Assembly: GCA_024743405.1 (NCBI GenBank)
Contig: JANSWP010000034.1
Span: 1 to 64,000, forward strand
Direction of reading: 5' to 3'
Source of the DNA: Bacteroidota bacterium
Lineage (GTDB): Bacteria > Bacteroidota > Bacteroidia > Chitinophagales > Saprospiraceae
DNA: 64,000 nt
This document shows positions 1-8,940 of the stretch, one piece after another. The notes below the pieces were generated by a model. It saw only the letters and a list, made by a program, of their open reading frames with translations. It was not told the origin of the DNA and did no database searches. A program made the position numbers and the translations under genes. How positions within the stretch are numbered: the stretch's first letter is position 1; every line of letters begins with the position of its first letter.

Positions 1-107
1 GAGGGCTATTGAATTTTAGCCAAAATATCCCAAGCCTTGATTTTTGCTTCTTTGCATCAAGGCAAAGAAGAATTTAATTCACTTTTTATGATACTGGCTT
101 TGCCAGA

Positions 108-388
108 TTAGGAACGTGTAAAGAATAACTTATAACATTAGGCGGATTCTTTTGATTTTATCTTTTGTTAAAAATAGGGGTTGTGTAAAAAGTCGAAAAC
201 AGCATCAGTTGTTGATTATTAAATTTTATTAAAAATTGATTTTCAGTAAAATTTACATTATTTATTATTTTAATAATACGCCAAAATGGACTTTTTACAC
301 AACCCCGCTATGACTGCGTTTTCTGCCTCGGCTAAAAACCAAAATAATTTCCCCAAACCTTTATAACTTACTCTTTACACGTTCCTAA
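108..388. repeat. MITE-like inverted-repeat element (outer)
   Basis: The ends at 108-135 and 361-388 are inverted copies of each other with 26 of 28 bases matching (core AGGAACGTGTAAAGA). No transposase-sized reading frame lies between them. A second, perfect inverted-repeat element (177-306) sits inside. The structure fits a small non-autonomous mobile element, inferred from terminal inverted repeats only. Confidence 0.7.
177..306. repeat. MITE-like inverted-repeat element nested in the outer one
   Basis: Perfect 18-bp terminal inverted repeats lie at 177-194 (GGGGTTGTGTAAAAAGTC) and 289-306. The AT-rich interior has no open reading frame. A diverged copy of the right end is visible at 59823-59853 upstream of the efflux operon, which suggests a repeat family. 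Confidence 0.7.
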
Positions 389-550
389 GAGTATGTTTGA
401 ATTTTGATTTTGGCGATTTTTCGGCAAATATCATTTTGCACAGCGTTATTTTTCTCCTCAAATTGCCCGCATTTGACTGCGAAAAATGCCTCCTTCAAAA
501 TGATATTTCCTCAAAAAATCATTCAAACGCAAATTCCAAACATACTCTTA
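386..550. repeat. MITE-like element with GAGTATGT termini
   Basis: Inverted ends at 386-399 (TAAGAGTATGTTTG) and 537-550 are perfect over 14 bp. The element abuts the right end of the 108-388 element. It shares its terminal GAGTATGT(T/C)T motif with the element at 4400-4552, so the two are members of one family. A short open frame crossing it is not a credible gene. Confidence 0.7.
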
Positions 551-584
551 GAGAAGATTAAAATGATCTTTTTTAAAAAAAGCC

Positions 585-1130
585 TCATCTCTGAGTAGGG
601 GAAAGTTTATGATAAACAGGCAAAACGGCTGCCCCTAGAATAATTTTAATCAACCCACCAATAATAAAGGGATAGAATCCCCATTCTAAAGCACTTTTAA
701 AATCATATAAATAAGTTAGTCGAGCTACCCCGAAAATAATAATAGTAATAGTGCCTAACGTCATAGCGATAAGGCTTTTTTGAAAACTGGTTGTCCAGCC
801 CAATTCACTTAGCCACCCCACTAAAAAAGCACCAGCAATAAATCCGAAGATAAAACCTCCGCTTCCACCTATAAGGACATTAATTCCAGATTCGCCATCA
901 GCAAAAATGGGCAAGCCTACTGAGCCTAAGATTACATAAAATAAGACTGCCAAGGTTCCCCATTTTCGTCCTAAAATATATCCAACTAACAAAACGGCAA
1001 AAGTTTGTCCTGTTATCGGAATATCACCTGATTGAGCGGGTAGATTGATCGTGATTTGAGCAAAAAGGGCAATAAAAAAGATGGCGAGCGCCATCTTTTT
1101 TATTTGTGTGGACGTTGATTTGTCTAACAT
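585..1130 (-). CDS. bioY: BioY family biotin transporter substrate-binding protein
   Basis: This 181-residue, very hydrophobic protein looks like BioY, the membrane S-component that captures biotin and works alone or with an ECF ATPase module. Around five to six membrane segments can be seen. The conserved small-residue stretch (GGSGGFIFGF near residue 90) and the early PITGQTF motif are typical of BioY. Family length is about 180-200 residues, so the gene is complete. It lies 16 bp downstream of the Gly-rich TPM gene on the same strand and may be cotranscribed with it, although the functions are not obviously linked. No energy-coupling ATPase genes are seen nearby. Family call is firm; the biotin substrate is by homology. 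Confidence 0.88.
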   Translation of the reverse strand: MLDKSTSTQIKKMALAIFFIALFAQITINLPAQSGDIPITGQTFAVLLVGYILGRKWGTLAVLFYVILGSVGLPIFADGESGINVLIGGSGGFIFGFIAGAFLVGWLSELGWTTSFQKSLIAMTLGTITIIIFGVARLTYLYDFKSALEWGFYPFIIGGLIKIILGAAVLPVYHKLSPTQR

Positions 1131-1146
1131 GAACGTTGATTTTTAC

Positions 1147-1959
1147 TTACCAATCCCCGAAGGCACCACCACCATCAAATCCGCCGCCACCGCCGCCGAA
1201 GCCACCAAATCCGCCGCCACCAAAATCTCCAAAACCACCTCCCGAACTTCCGCCGCCGCCGAAGCCACCGCCTGGGAAAATAATCCAACCGCCTCTACCT
1301 CTTCTTCTCCCGCGTTTTTTGGTTTGGTCATAGTCATATCGGCCACCACGATAATAGCCTCCACCATCATTTCGATTAGAATATATAATAAGAATGATTG
1401 CTGCGATTACAATTAAAACCTCCCAAGGAAATTCTTTTTCAGCGGGTTCATCATTTTGAAATTCGCCACTTGCCAGATCAATCATGGTGCTAGTGGCGCG
1501 ATCTAGACCTACATAATATTGTCCTTCTCGAAAAGCGGGACGAATGATGTTATTTATGATGCGTTTGGCAAGTGCATCGGGTATGGTACCTTGTAAACCT
1601 TGCCCCACATGAATCCCTATTTTTCTATCTTGAACTGCTACATAAATCAATAAACCATTCCATTTTCCTTTACGTCCAATGTCCCAATCTCTGGCAATTC
1701 GGTAAGAATAATCAAACAAGTCATCGTCATCTAAGGTGTTTTCAATTACGATAGCGAATTGGTTAGAGGTAGAATCATCATAAGCAACGAGTTTTCTTTC
1801 CAATTGATTTATTTCAGTATTAGAAAGTGTATTGGTGAAGTCATTGACTAATCTTGCGGGGTTTGGGCGATCAGGTATTTGCTTTCCTTCAGCGACAAAA
1901 AAGGTAAGGGTCAAAAAGCAAAATATAACAGATTTAAGAAAGACGGAATTCAGATTCAT
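1147..1959 (-). CDS. TPM domain protein with Gly-rich tail (YgcG type)
   Basis: The protein has 270 residues. It starts with a signal peptide (ending near residue 25), followed by a TPM domain (about 28-160) that contains the usual LVNDFTNTLS opening and a GIHVGQGLQG motif. A single membrane helix (about 178-193) follows, then a basic segment and a long glycine/phenylalanine-rich tail ending FGDW. This is the layout of YgcG-like TPM proteins, often proposed to assist membrane-protein turnover or photosystem repair in other lineages; the role here is unknown. It belongs to a lemA-TPM-TPM cluster. The repetitive GGC/GGT codons of the tail create long spurious frames on the other strand. Confidence 0.85.
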   Translation of the reverse strand: MNLNSVFLKSVIFCFLTLTFFVAEGKQIPDRPNPARLVNDFTNTLSNTEINQLERKLVAYDDSTSNQFAIVIENTLDDDDLFDYSYRIARDWDIGRKGKWNGLLIYVAVQDRKIGIHVGQGLQGTIPDALAKRIINNIIRPAFREGQYYVGLDRATSTMIDLASGEFQNDEPAEKEFPWEVLIVIAAIILIIYSNRNDGGGYYRGGRYDYDQTKKRGRRRGRGGWIIFPGGGFGGGGSSGGGFGDFGGGGFGGFGGGGGGFDGGGAFGDW

Positions 1960-2047
1960 TGGTTAGATTTTTAACAGCGCACCTTTAATTAAGGAATGTG
2001 GAGAGAATAACTTTGCATTCTTGACTGCTTCTTTTCCCATTTGATTT

Positions 2048-2093
2048 CGTTAAAAATACTCGCTGATGCCCTGCATCGTATGCGTTTTTTGCC
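2048..2093. repeat. Fragment related to interior of the 27883-28050 element
   Basis: On the minus strand this stretch reads GGCAAAAAACG, then a GC-rich imperfect palindrome, then GCGAG and TTTTTAACG. The same order of blocks is seen at 27945-27990. No clear terminal inverted repeats were found here, so it may be a decayed copy in the 190-bp gap between the two TPM genes. Confidence 0.35.
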
Positions 2094-2149
2094 TCCTTAA
2101 ATGAAAAAATAATTAACTCAAAGAATCTAAATTTATTCTATTCGTATTC

Positions 2150-2581
2150 CTAATCGCCATAAGATATTTCGTCAGGCAATTCATTTCGGTCATTTTTTTG
2201 GTAAGGAAAGTGTTCTTGCAGTTTTTTACCAATCAATTGGACACCATCGCAAATTCCTTCGACAAATTGTTCGGCTCGAAATTGTTTTTGCATAACATCT
2301 CGCACATCATCCCAAAAACCATCGGGCACTTTTTCATTAATCCCTTTGTCACCAATAATGGCAAATTGCTTTTGTCTTGGTGCTAAAAAAATTAACACGC
2401 CATTGCGCTGTTCGGTTGCATCCATTTTTAATTTTGCAAAAACATTGGTTGCTGTTTCTAAGACAGTGCCTTTTAGTTTTCGCTCCATATGCACTCGGAC
2501 TTCACCAGAAGTTACACGCTCGGCTTCTTGAATGGCGTCGATAATATATTCTTCCTGCTGTTTATTGAAAAAATGAATCAT
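2150..2581 (-). CDS. TPM domain protein, short cytosolic type
   Basis: The 143-residue protein is a bare TPM domain with no signal peptide or membrane helix. Visible family features are an early EAERVTSGEVRVHME segment, the FLAPRQKQFAIIGDKGI core (about 66-82) and the FWDDVRDVM helix. It sits between lemA (91 bp upstream) and the larger, exported TPM gene (190 bp downstream), all on the minus strand. A LemA/TPM/TPM trio is a recurring arrangement in Bacteroidota. The biochemical role is unknown; family membership is clear. Confidence 0.85.
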   Translation of the reverse strand: MIHFFNKQQEEYIIDAIQEAERVTSGEVRVHMERKLKGTVLETATNVFAKLKMDATEQRNGVLIFLAPRQKQFAIIGDKGINEKVPDGFWDDVRDVMQKQFRAEQFVEGICDGVQLIGKKLQEHFPYQKNDRNELPDEISYGD

Positions 2582-2607
2582 TCCGTAAGGGAAAGGTGAA
2601 AAGAAGA

Positions 2608-2639
2608 AAGATTGAATTTAGAAATGGCAATTCAATCTT
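2608..2639 (-). terminator. Hairpin between lemA and the short TPM gene
   Basis: AAGATTGAATT at 2608-2618 pairs perfectly with 2629-2639 (11 bp, 10-nt loop). On the minus strand the hairpin is followed by a T-rich run. It could be a terminator or an attenuator lowering expression of the TPM genes relative to lemA. Confidence 0.55.
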
Positions 2640-2672
2640 CCATCTTTTTAAAAATTGTGAATTTCTAAATAA

Positions 2673-3257
2673 TTAGAACTGAACCTCTGGGGCCTGATCA
2701 GATCCTGCCTGAGCCTCAAATTGGGCTTTATCATCAAATCCAAATACCGTTGCAAAGAAATTACTCGGGAATTTTCGGATCGAAATATTGAAAGTTGTTA
2801 CGGCATCATTATAATTATCGCGAGCGACTTTTATTCGATTTTCAGTACCTTCTAGTTGAGTTTGCAATTCTATAAAAGCTTGATTCGCTTTTAAATCAGG
2901 ATATTTTTCAACGGTAACTAATAATCGACTCAAGGCAGAAGATAATTGTCCTTGGGCTTGTTGAAATTGGGCCATGTTTTCTGGCGTCAATTGGGAAGCA
3001 TCGATATTAGTCGAAGTTGCACTAGCTCTAGCTTTAACAACTGCTTCGAGCGTTCCTTTCTCATAATCAGCTTGTCCTTTTACGGTGTTGACCAAATTTG
3101 GAATTAAATCTGCACGGCGTTGATAGGCACTTTGAACTTTACTCCAAGAATTTTCAACGATTCCTTCTTGCTCTACAAAACTGTTGTACTTGCCGCAACC
3201 CATCATGGTTAAGATAAGTCCGATTGCGACAATGGCGATCATGGTAATAGATCTCAT
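2673..3257 (-). CDS. lemA: LemA family lipoprotein
   Basis: This is a 194-residue LemA protein. An N-terminal hydrophobic segment ends in MMGC (Cys about residue 21), which suggests a lipoprotein or membrane-anchored start. The diagnostic LemA sequence follows (ENSWSKVQSAYQRRADLIPNL, in two parts around residues 36-55), then long helices with the YPDLKANQAF motif (about 118-128) and NYNDAV (about 148-153). LemA proteins are helical and membrane-attached with extracytoplasmic bulk; function is poorly known. It is the first gene of the lemA-TPM-TPM cluster. Confidence 0.92.
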   Translation of the reverse strand: MRSITMIAIVAIGLILTMMGCGKYNSFVEQEGIVENSWSKVQSAYQRRADLIPNLVNTVKGQADYEKGTLEAVVKARASATSTNIDASQLTPENMAQFQQAQGQLSSALSRLLVTVEKYPDLKANQAFIELQTQLEGTENRIKVARDNYNDAVTTFNISIRKFPSNFFATVFGFDDKAQFEAQAGSDQAPEVQF

Positions 3258-3429
3258 ATTCTAAAAAGTTTGGTTAATTATTGTGAATGAGGAGGAATGA
3301 TTAATAAATTTTTATCGATCAAAACTCGACATTGACAATTATTTGAATAGTCTAAGTTGGTATCTAGTCATTCTGACATTTACAAATACAAAAGTCACTA
3401 TTTCCTATCGGAAAAAGTAAAAAACTAAG

Positions 3430-3996
3430 TTATTTCGACTTTGGAAAGGCTGCAAGTTTCATTATCTCCATAGCTTGATTGAAGTGCCTCTCTTCATGTT
3501 TTGCTAAAATGATACATGCGTCTTTCAGGGAGTAAACAATTAAATTCGAAATGGGGGACGACATAATGATTTTTTCTAGATGTAAGGAGTCCATTTTTAG
3601 AACTATGGCTTTTAAAACCTCATTCATCTTTAAAAAATCTTCAATAATGCTATCTGAAACAGCACTCTCCGATGGTTCAAAAGCAGAGGCAGTTTTTACT
3701 TTCCGTTTTGATTCTGGTTGAGTGGCTTTTTTTAATAAATTGGCCCAAACACTGGACAATAAACCCATCCTTTCGAATATATTTTGTCTTTTAGTCCCAT
3801 TGGCGAATGACTCGAAAATTGGGAAATATTGATGATTTGTTACTATTAAATGGTCTAGGCACTGCCCAATACTCCAATCATTTGAGTCTGGTTTCCAATT
3901 TAGTTGAGTAATATTCAAGTGCCCAAAATTCGTATTTACTTTTTCTGAAACCTTATCTAATTGAGAAATAATTTCTTTGAGAAATGGGTTTTTCAT
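3430..3996 (-). CDS. DinB family protein (DinB-like helical domain)
   Basis: The 188-residue protein shows the DinB/YfiT four-helix pattern. It has an early WSIGQCLDHLIVTNHQYF segment (about 41-58) giving the first metal-binding His and a late AKHEERHFNQAMEI segment (about 165-178) giving the others. DinB-family proteins are metal-binding, often thiol-dependent transferases or hydrolases; no substrate can be assigned. The gene is monocistronic, following a 172-bp gap from lemA, and downstream of a degenerate cytochrome fragment. Confidence 0.8.
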   Translation of the reverse strand: MKNPFLKEIISQLDKVSEKVNTNFGHLNITQLNWKPDSNDWSIGQCLDHLIVTNHQYFPIFESFANGTKRQNIFERMGLLSSVWANLLKKATQPESKRKVKTASAFEPSESAVSDSIIEDFLKMNEVLKAIVLKMDSLHLEKIIMSSPISNLIVYSLKDACIILAKHEERHFNQAMEIMKLAAFPKSK

Positions 3997-4019
3997 ATCT
4001 ATTAAAATGCCTTTAAAGC

Positions 4020-4247
4020 TTACAAAGTTTTCAAATATTCAATCAAGGTCATTCTTTCAGTTTTTAGAAACTTATCTCTAAAGTAATGATCTTGATTGCT
4101 ATATCCGAGCAAGGTCGTATCATAAACCCAATCTTCTTTCGTCTTTTCGACGACGGTATAATTCCATCCGACTTTCACATAATTGAAATGAACTAAATGT
4201 TTCTTTTTCGTTAAAAAACTAAATTGTTTTTGCGGAGAAAGAAAATT
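4020..4247 (-). pseudogene. Remnant of a cytochrome c-type protein C-terminus
   Basis: An open stretch without a start codon on the minus strand ends at the stop 4020-4022. Its translation contains GWNYTVVEKTKEDWVYDTTL, then a LGYSNQDHYF-like block and an ERMTLIEYLKTL ending. This resembles the C-terminal part of c-type cytochrome/di-heme peroxidase-like proteins, where GYSN.GH is followed by a helix ending EYLKTL. An in-frame TGA at 4248-4250 and no heme CxxCH motif show that only a fragment remains. Assignment rests on recognition of the motif pattern. Confidence 0.55.
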
Positions 4248-4399
4248 TCAAAACTTTGCATAACTACTGTAGATATTGATTAAACGGATCGTAATTATTT
4301 GTGTAAATAAATTTGTTTAATCTTGTACTCAATCATTTGACTTTAATCCAAAAGACTAATTTTTAGACAGAGAATATTTTTTGGAAAAAAGCCTATTAA

Positions 4400-4552
4400 G
4401 AGTATGTCTAAATTTTTACTTCCTAAAAACCAACGCTTTATGAACCTGCCTTCAAATTATTGCGGGCATTTGCCTCGGCAAACTCCCTTAATAATTTATC
4501 GCCAGGACCATAAATCATTGATTCTCAGTTTGTGAAATTTTTAGACATACTC
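4400..4552. repeat. MITE-like element with GAGTATGT termini, second copy
   Basis: GAGTATGTCTAAA at 4400-4412 is repeated inverted at 4540-4552. The termini match those of the 386-550 element in eight or more leading bases. The right arm lies just upstream of the DUF6624 gene, so any start codon inside it (for example 4532) is probably not the true start. Confidence 0.7.
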
Positions 4553-4570
4553 CAACAAAAAAACAAAGCC

Positions 4571-5485
4571 ATGTCTAGAAATATGCTTCTTATTCTCGGT
4601 ATTTTTTACATTAGTTTCACCACTCTTATAGGCCAAGATTTTCAAGTGTCCTCAGTTGATAGTTTAAAGGAAGCAGGCGATTTGAGAGGAGCAATTGACG
4701 CTGGCCAGAAGCAATTTCGTAATAACCCCAATGATATGAATAATGCCTATAATTTGGCATGTAATTTTTCGATAAGTCGTCAGGTTGATTCGGCTTTTCA
4801 TTACTTAAAATGGGCTTTAGATGGTGACACTTCTGTTCGGGTATTGACAGATCCTGATTTATTTTTTATTTCAAAAGACGAGCGTTGGAAAGAGATTGAA
4901 GATATGCAGGTTGAAAAAGTCGAAGCCAAATTTGGAGAATATCCTAATCTGGAATTATCGAAGGAACTATGGAGTATGAGTATGAAAGACCAAGCTTATT
5001 ATTATCATATTCAATTGGCGGACAAACAAATTGATCGTTTTTCTCCCATTAATCGAGCGCTATGGGATTTAAAATCAAAACTGAATGAAGAGAATTTGGC
5101 TCGTCTGGAAGCAATTATTGCAGAACATGGCTGGCCTAAAATATCAGAAGTAAAAGGAAGTGCTGCCCAAGCTGCCTTTTTGATTGTTCAACATTCTGGT
5201 CTAAAAGTCCAAGAGAAATATTTACCTATAATGACTGAAGCTGCCAATAATGGAGAAGCCAATTGGAGTTCTTTGGCGTTACTCATCGACCGAGTTCGTA
5301 TGCGAAATGATGAGAAACAATTATATGGTTCGCAAGTCCGACGGAATCCTAATACAGGTGCATTTGAGCCTTTTCCAATCGAAGATGAATCCAATGTAGA
5401 CATTCGTCGGAAGGAGGTAGGATTAGGTCCTTTGGCAGATTATTTGGGGTATTGGGACATTGAATATACAGTTCCGAAGAAATAG
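4571..5485 (+). CDS. Secreted DUF6624 domain protein
   Basis: The frame is open from 4532, but ATG 4571 is preferred because it begins a normal signal peptide (MSRNMLLILGIF.., cleavage near GQD) and lies outside the inverted-repeat element. The mature part has a short TPR-like helical region (about 25-110: AIDAGQKQFRNNP, NLACNFSISRQVDSAFHYL), followed by a DUF6624 region (about 140-300) with IDRFSPINRALWDLKSKLNE, HGWPKISEVKGSAAQAAFLI and QLYGSQV motifs. DUF6624 proteins are widespread secreted proteins of Bacteroidota without known activity. The gene is complete and is followed by a bidirectional terminator. Confidence 0.8.
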   Translation: MSRNMLLILGIFYISFTTLIGQDFQVSSVDSLKEAGDLRGAIDAGQKQFRNNPNDMNNAYNLACNFSISRQVDSAFHYLKWALDGDTSVRVLTDPDLFFISKDERWKEIEDMQVEKVEAKFGEYPNLELSKELWSMSMKDQAYYYHIQLADKQIDRFSPINRALWDLKSKLNEENLARLEAIIAEHGWPKISEVKGSAAQAAFLIVQHSGLKVQEKYLPIMTEAANNGEANWSSLALLIDRVRMRNDEKQLYGSQVRRNPNTGAFEPFPIEDESNVDIRRKEVGLGPLADYLGYWDIEYTVPKK

Positions 5486-5498
5486 GATTCAATAGACA

Positions 5499-5540
5499 GT
5501 TTCCAGTTCGTAAAACTATCTTTTTGAGTGAACTGGAAAC
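5499..5540. terminator. Bidirectional terminator between convergent genes
   Basis: GTTTCCAGTTC at 5499-5509 pairs perfectly with 5530-5540. Outer AATAGG/CCTATT blocks extend the pairing. It lies between the converging DUF6624 and MBL-hydrolase genes. Confidence 0.65.
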
Positions 5541-5546
5541 AGCCTA

Positions 5547-6443
5547 TTATTTCTTTCGCGTTAGATCCGTATAAATTATATCAATAATTCGCTCTGCATT
5601 AATAAATCCAGATCCCCATTCCTCTGGAAATCCATTTGTCAAATTTGCAGCTTTAATTTCTGCCGCTGTTCTACCTTCTTTCAACGCTGATTTCACACGG
5701 TCGCGTAGGGTCATTAGCATATCTCGATATTCGTTCAATTCCACTTTATTCGATAAAGTCCCATGACCAGGGATGATTTTAGTTTCATTGTCGGCAATGA
5801 AAAGAACTTTATTTGCTGTTGCAATCATACCGTCAATAGAGCCACCAGAGGATAAATCAATAAAAGGAAATCGTCCCTTGAAAAAAGTATCACCCATGTG
5901 AATCACATTACTTTTCATAAAGTAGATGATTGCGTCTCCATCTGTATGCGCATTATGTGTATGAAATGCCATAATATCTTCGCCATTAAAATGGAGGGTT
6001 ATATCTTTTTCAAAGGTAATTTCTGGCCAGAATGTTTCAGGTTTTGCTTCAACCTGGCGACTAAAGGCCTTCATAAATTGGTCAGTACTTAGTCGTTTAC
6101 GGACGTTTTCGTGGGCTACGATAATCGCACCTTTATTTTTGAAATTTTCATTGCCACCTGCATGGTCACCATGCCAATGTGTATTTAATAAAAACTTAAT
6201 GGGCTTATCTGAAATTTCTGCAATCTTCGCCGCAATCTTTTCCGATAATGGCGCATATTGATCATCAATCATCATGACCCCATCTTCACCAACAAAAAGC
6301 CCGATATTACCACCTCGACCAAAAAGGACATAGATATTATCGGTCACTTTTTCGGCGGTTATTTCTACTTTATCCCAATCTTGTGCTTGGGCATAAATAA
6401 TTGATAAAGAAAGAATAAGAAAGGTGAATAAGAGATTTTTCAT
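5547..6443 (-). CDS. Exported MBL-fold metallo-hydrolase
   Basis: The 298-residue reading starts at ATG 6443, which opens a clear signal peptide (MKNLLFTFLILSLSIIYAQA). The zinc site is complete: HWHGDH at residues 89-94, a later HTHNAHTDGDAIIYF region (one His plus Asp), HMGDTFF, and IIPGHGT. The order matches class-B-like metallo-beta-lactamase fold hydrolases such as the quinoprotein-relay or SoxH-like MBL proteins. It is periplasmic and binds two metals by inference; the substrate is unknown. The gene is divergent from a TonB-dependent receptor across a 196-bp gap. Confidence 0.87.
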   Translation of the reverse strand: MKNLLFTFLILSLSIIYAQAQDWDKVEITAEKVTDNIYVLFGRGGNIGLFVGEDGVMMIDDQYAPLSEKIAAKIAEISDKPIKFLLNTHWHGDHAGGNENFKNKGAIIVAHENVRKRLSTDQFMKAFSRQVEAKPETFWPEITFEKDITLHFNGEDIMAFHTHNAHTDGDAIIYFMKSNVIHMGDTFFKGRFPFIDLSSGGSIDGMIATANKVLFIADNETKIIPGHGTLSNKVELNEYRDMLMTLRDRVKSALKEGRTAAEIKAANLTNGFPEEWGSGFINAERIIDIIYTDLTRKK

Positions 6444-6639
6444 ACTAATGACGGTTTTGTTTTTATTGTTCTTCCTGTTGTTCAGCCTAATCAAAATGCC
6501 TAAAAAATTATCAAAGGAAATAGTTTATCGATTAAAATGTGAAAAAGTCTTGAAACGAAGACATAAAAGGGCTCTTTGTTTGTGTAAAAACATAAAAGAT
6601 TTTCATCTTTCCGTTTTCCATTTAAAAATAACCTTCATT

Positions 6640-8934
6640 ATGAGAATAATCCTAATTTTTTTATTGGGTTCTAGTTTTTGGACTGGACAATTAGCGGCTC
6701 AAATTGAAATCAATGGAAAAGTAGTCGCAGAAGAATCAAGAATTCCTTTACTAGGTGCTAGTATTCTAGTTAGTGGAACCCAAATAGGCACTATCTCAGA
6801 TTTTGATGGAAGATTTCAATTAAAATTGCCCAATCCTAATGCTTCTTTAGAGGTAAGTTATGTGGGGTTTGAATCTCAAGTTGTTTCTCCTCCTTTGGAT
6901 TCTTTTATTTTAATCACAATGGAAGAAGACATTTCTATTGAGGAATGTTATTTCCCCATCATAATCGACTCTCCCATCGACCTTACCCTTCCGGTACCTT
7001 TTATGAAAATCTCAAAAGACTACCTCCAAAGAGATAATGAAGTAGCTATTACTGCGTCTTTAAATCGCGTTTCGGGAGTCTATATGCACTCTGGAGCCCT
7101 GAATACCAATCGAATTACTATGCGCGGAATTGGTAACCGGTCACCATTTTCGACCACAAAAATTCGGGCTTATTTGGATGATATTCCACTCACTTCAGGT
7201 GATGGTGAAACCACGATTGAGGACATTGACTTAAGTATGGTTGAGCAAGTCAAAGTTTGGAAAGGCCCGACAGCGAGTATTTATGGAGCAGGCTTGGGAG
7301 GTATGATTCATCTTCAAACTCGTAGTAAATCCTATTTTGAAGATTCTTTTTTAGATTCAAGAACAACAATTGGTTCTTATGGATTGATTAGGAATGCCTC
7401 TAATTTTAATTACACCAATGAGGCTGAGAGTTTTAATTTAAAGCTCAATTATAATAACACCCACAGCGATGGTTATCGAGATAATAATGAATATGATAGA
7501 GAGGGTTTTTCGGTTTTAAGTAAAATCATTTCTGACGAAAATAATGAGACAACGATTTTTGGAAACTTCACCCATTTGAAAGCCTTTATTCCAAGTTCAT
7601 TGAATCGAGATGATTATGAAAATGAACCCGAAAAGGCTGCATTTACATGGGGGCGAGTGAGGGGATTTGAAGACTATGATAAAATTTTGATTGGACTTTC
7701 TCACAAATCTCAATTGGCAGAAATAGGTGATTATGTTATTAAAAATCGATCGAGTATTTTCACAAATTTTCGCAATGCTTATGAATCTCGTCCGTTCAAT
7801 ATTTTGGATGAAAGTAGTCAATCATATGGTTTTCGAACTAGCTTTGATATTGATAAACTAGAGGAGGAAATGCAACCGTTTCCGATGTTTTCTATTGGGA
7901 TGGAGAACTTTAGGCAAGATTATAAATGGCAAACATTTGAAACGAATGATGGAGCATTGGGCGGTCAGTTAAGTAATAATCAAGAGGAGCGAATTTATTA
8001 TAATTTCTTTACCCAATATCATCAAAAATTAACGGAGGAATTGACACTCTTGGCTGGGGTAAATCTCAATCATACGCTGTATAAATATGAAGATCGATTT
8101 GTAAATGATAGTATTGATTTATCGGGAGATTACACGTTCGACTGGGTTTTGTCACCACGACTAGGATTGAATTACCAATTTGATTATCGGGTTTCGCTTT
8201 TTGCCAATGTCAGTCATGGATTTTCACCACCTTCTTTTTCAGAAACATTAACACCAGACGGAAATATTAACCCAAGTATTCAACCTGAAAAGGGTTGGAA
8301 TTTTGAATTTGGGAGTCGAGGAAAATTGAATTCACGATTTCAATATGAACTCACTGTTTATAATATGATAGTTAAGGACTTATTGGTTGCGAAAAGAATT
8401 GGTCCTGACCAGTTTTCAGGGATAAATGCGGGAAAGACTAGACATACAGGGCTGGAGCTGTATATTGGAAGTTGGCTTTATTGGAAAAGAAGTGAGTTTG
8501 TTCCCTTCATAACTTACACCTATTCTAATTATGAGTTCGTGGATTTTGTAGATGATGAAAATGATTATTCAGGTAATGAATTGACAGGTACACCACCTCA
8601 TAATTTGAATATTGGATTGGATTATGTTCATAATCTAGGTTTTTTCGGGAATGTCAATTACCAATTTGTGGATGCCTTTCCTATGCGCGATGATAATTCA
8701 GTTTATTCAGATAGTTATGCAGTATTAAATATGAAATTTGGCTATAGGAAAACCTTGGGTAGTTCTTGGGATATTGAAGTTTTTGGAGGTATTCGGAATG
8801 TTTTAGATGAGCAATATGCTTCTATGATCTTAATAAATGCAGGCAGCTTTGGAGGGAATGCTCCAAGATATTACTATCCAGGATTGCCAAGAAATTTTTA
8901 CGGAGGGGTAAGCTTAAAATACTTTTTGAAATAA
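6640..8934 (+). CDS. TonB-dependent outer-membrane receptor
   Basis: The frame is open from 6424, but ATG 6640 starts a signal peptide (MRIILIFLLGSSFWTGQLAAQ), so the upstream part is treated as non-coding. The 764-residue product has a carboxypeptidase-D-regulatory-like beta domain (about 22-100: GKVVAEE..LLGASILVSGT..G), a plug domain (about 125-225: ALNTNRITMRGIGNRSPFSTTKI, VKVWKGPTASIYGAGLGG) and a 22-strand-type barrel ending in aromatic GGVSLKYFLK. The layout resembles siderophore or vitamin B12 receptors (FecA/BtuB-like). Ligand is not evident. It is convergent with the giant adhesin gene downstream. Confidence 0.9.
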   Translation: MRIILIFLLGSSFWTGQLAAQIEINGKVVAEESRIPLLGASILVSGTQIGTISDFDGRFQLKLPNPNASLEVSYVGFESQVVSPPLDSFILITMEEDISIEECYFPIIIDSPIDLTLPVPFMKISKDYLQRDNEVAITASLNRVSGVYMHSGALNTNRITMRGIGNRSPFSTTKIRAYLDDIPLTSGDGETTIEDIDLSMVEQVKVWKGPTASIYGAGLGGMIHLQTRSKSYFEDSFLDSRTTIGSYGLIRNASNFNYTNEAESFNLKLNYNNTHSDGYRDNNEYDREGFSVLSKIISDENNETTIFGNFTHLKAFIPSSLNRDDYENEPEKAAFTWGRVRGFEDYDKILIGLSHKSQLAEIGDYVIKNRSSIFTNFRNAYESRPFNILDESSQSYGFRTSFDIDKLEEEMQPFPMFSIGMENFRQDYKWQTFETNDGALGGQLSNNQEERIYYNFFTQYHQKLTEELTLLAGVNLNHTLYKYEDRFVNDSIDLSGDYTFDWVLSPRLGLNYQFDYRVSLFANVSHGFSPPSFSETLTPDGNINPSIQPEKGWNFEFGSRGKLNSRFQYELTVYNMIVKDLLVAKRIGPDQFSGINAGKTRHTGLELYIGSWLYWKRSEFVPFITYTYSNYEFVDFVDDENDYSGNELTGTPPHNLNIGLDYVHNLGFFGNVNYQFVDAFPMRDDNSVYSDSYAVLNMKFGYRKTLGSSWDIEVFGGIRNVLDEQYASMILINAGSFGGNAPRYYYPGLPRNFYGGVSLKYFLK

Positions 8935-8940
8935 AAAGCA

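Noticed and set aside
404-598. 64-codon frame at the left end
   Set aside because: It crosses an inverted-repeat element and has no recognisable features.
1081-1416. Open frames on both strands opposite the Gly-rich TPM tail
   Set aside because: They are mirror products of the repetitive GGC/GGT codons of the TPM gene; low-complexity Pro/Ser/Thr-rich output.
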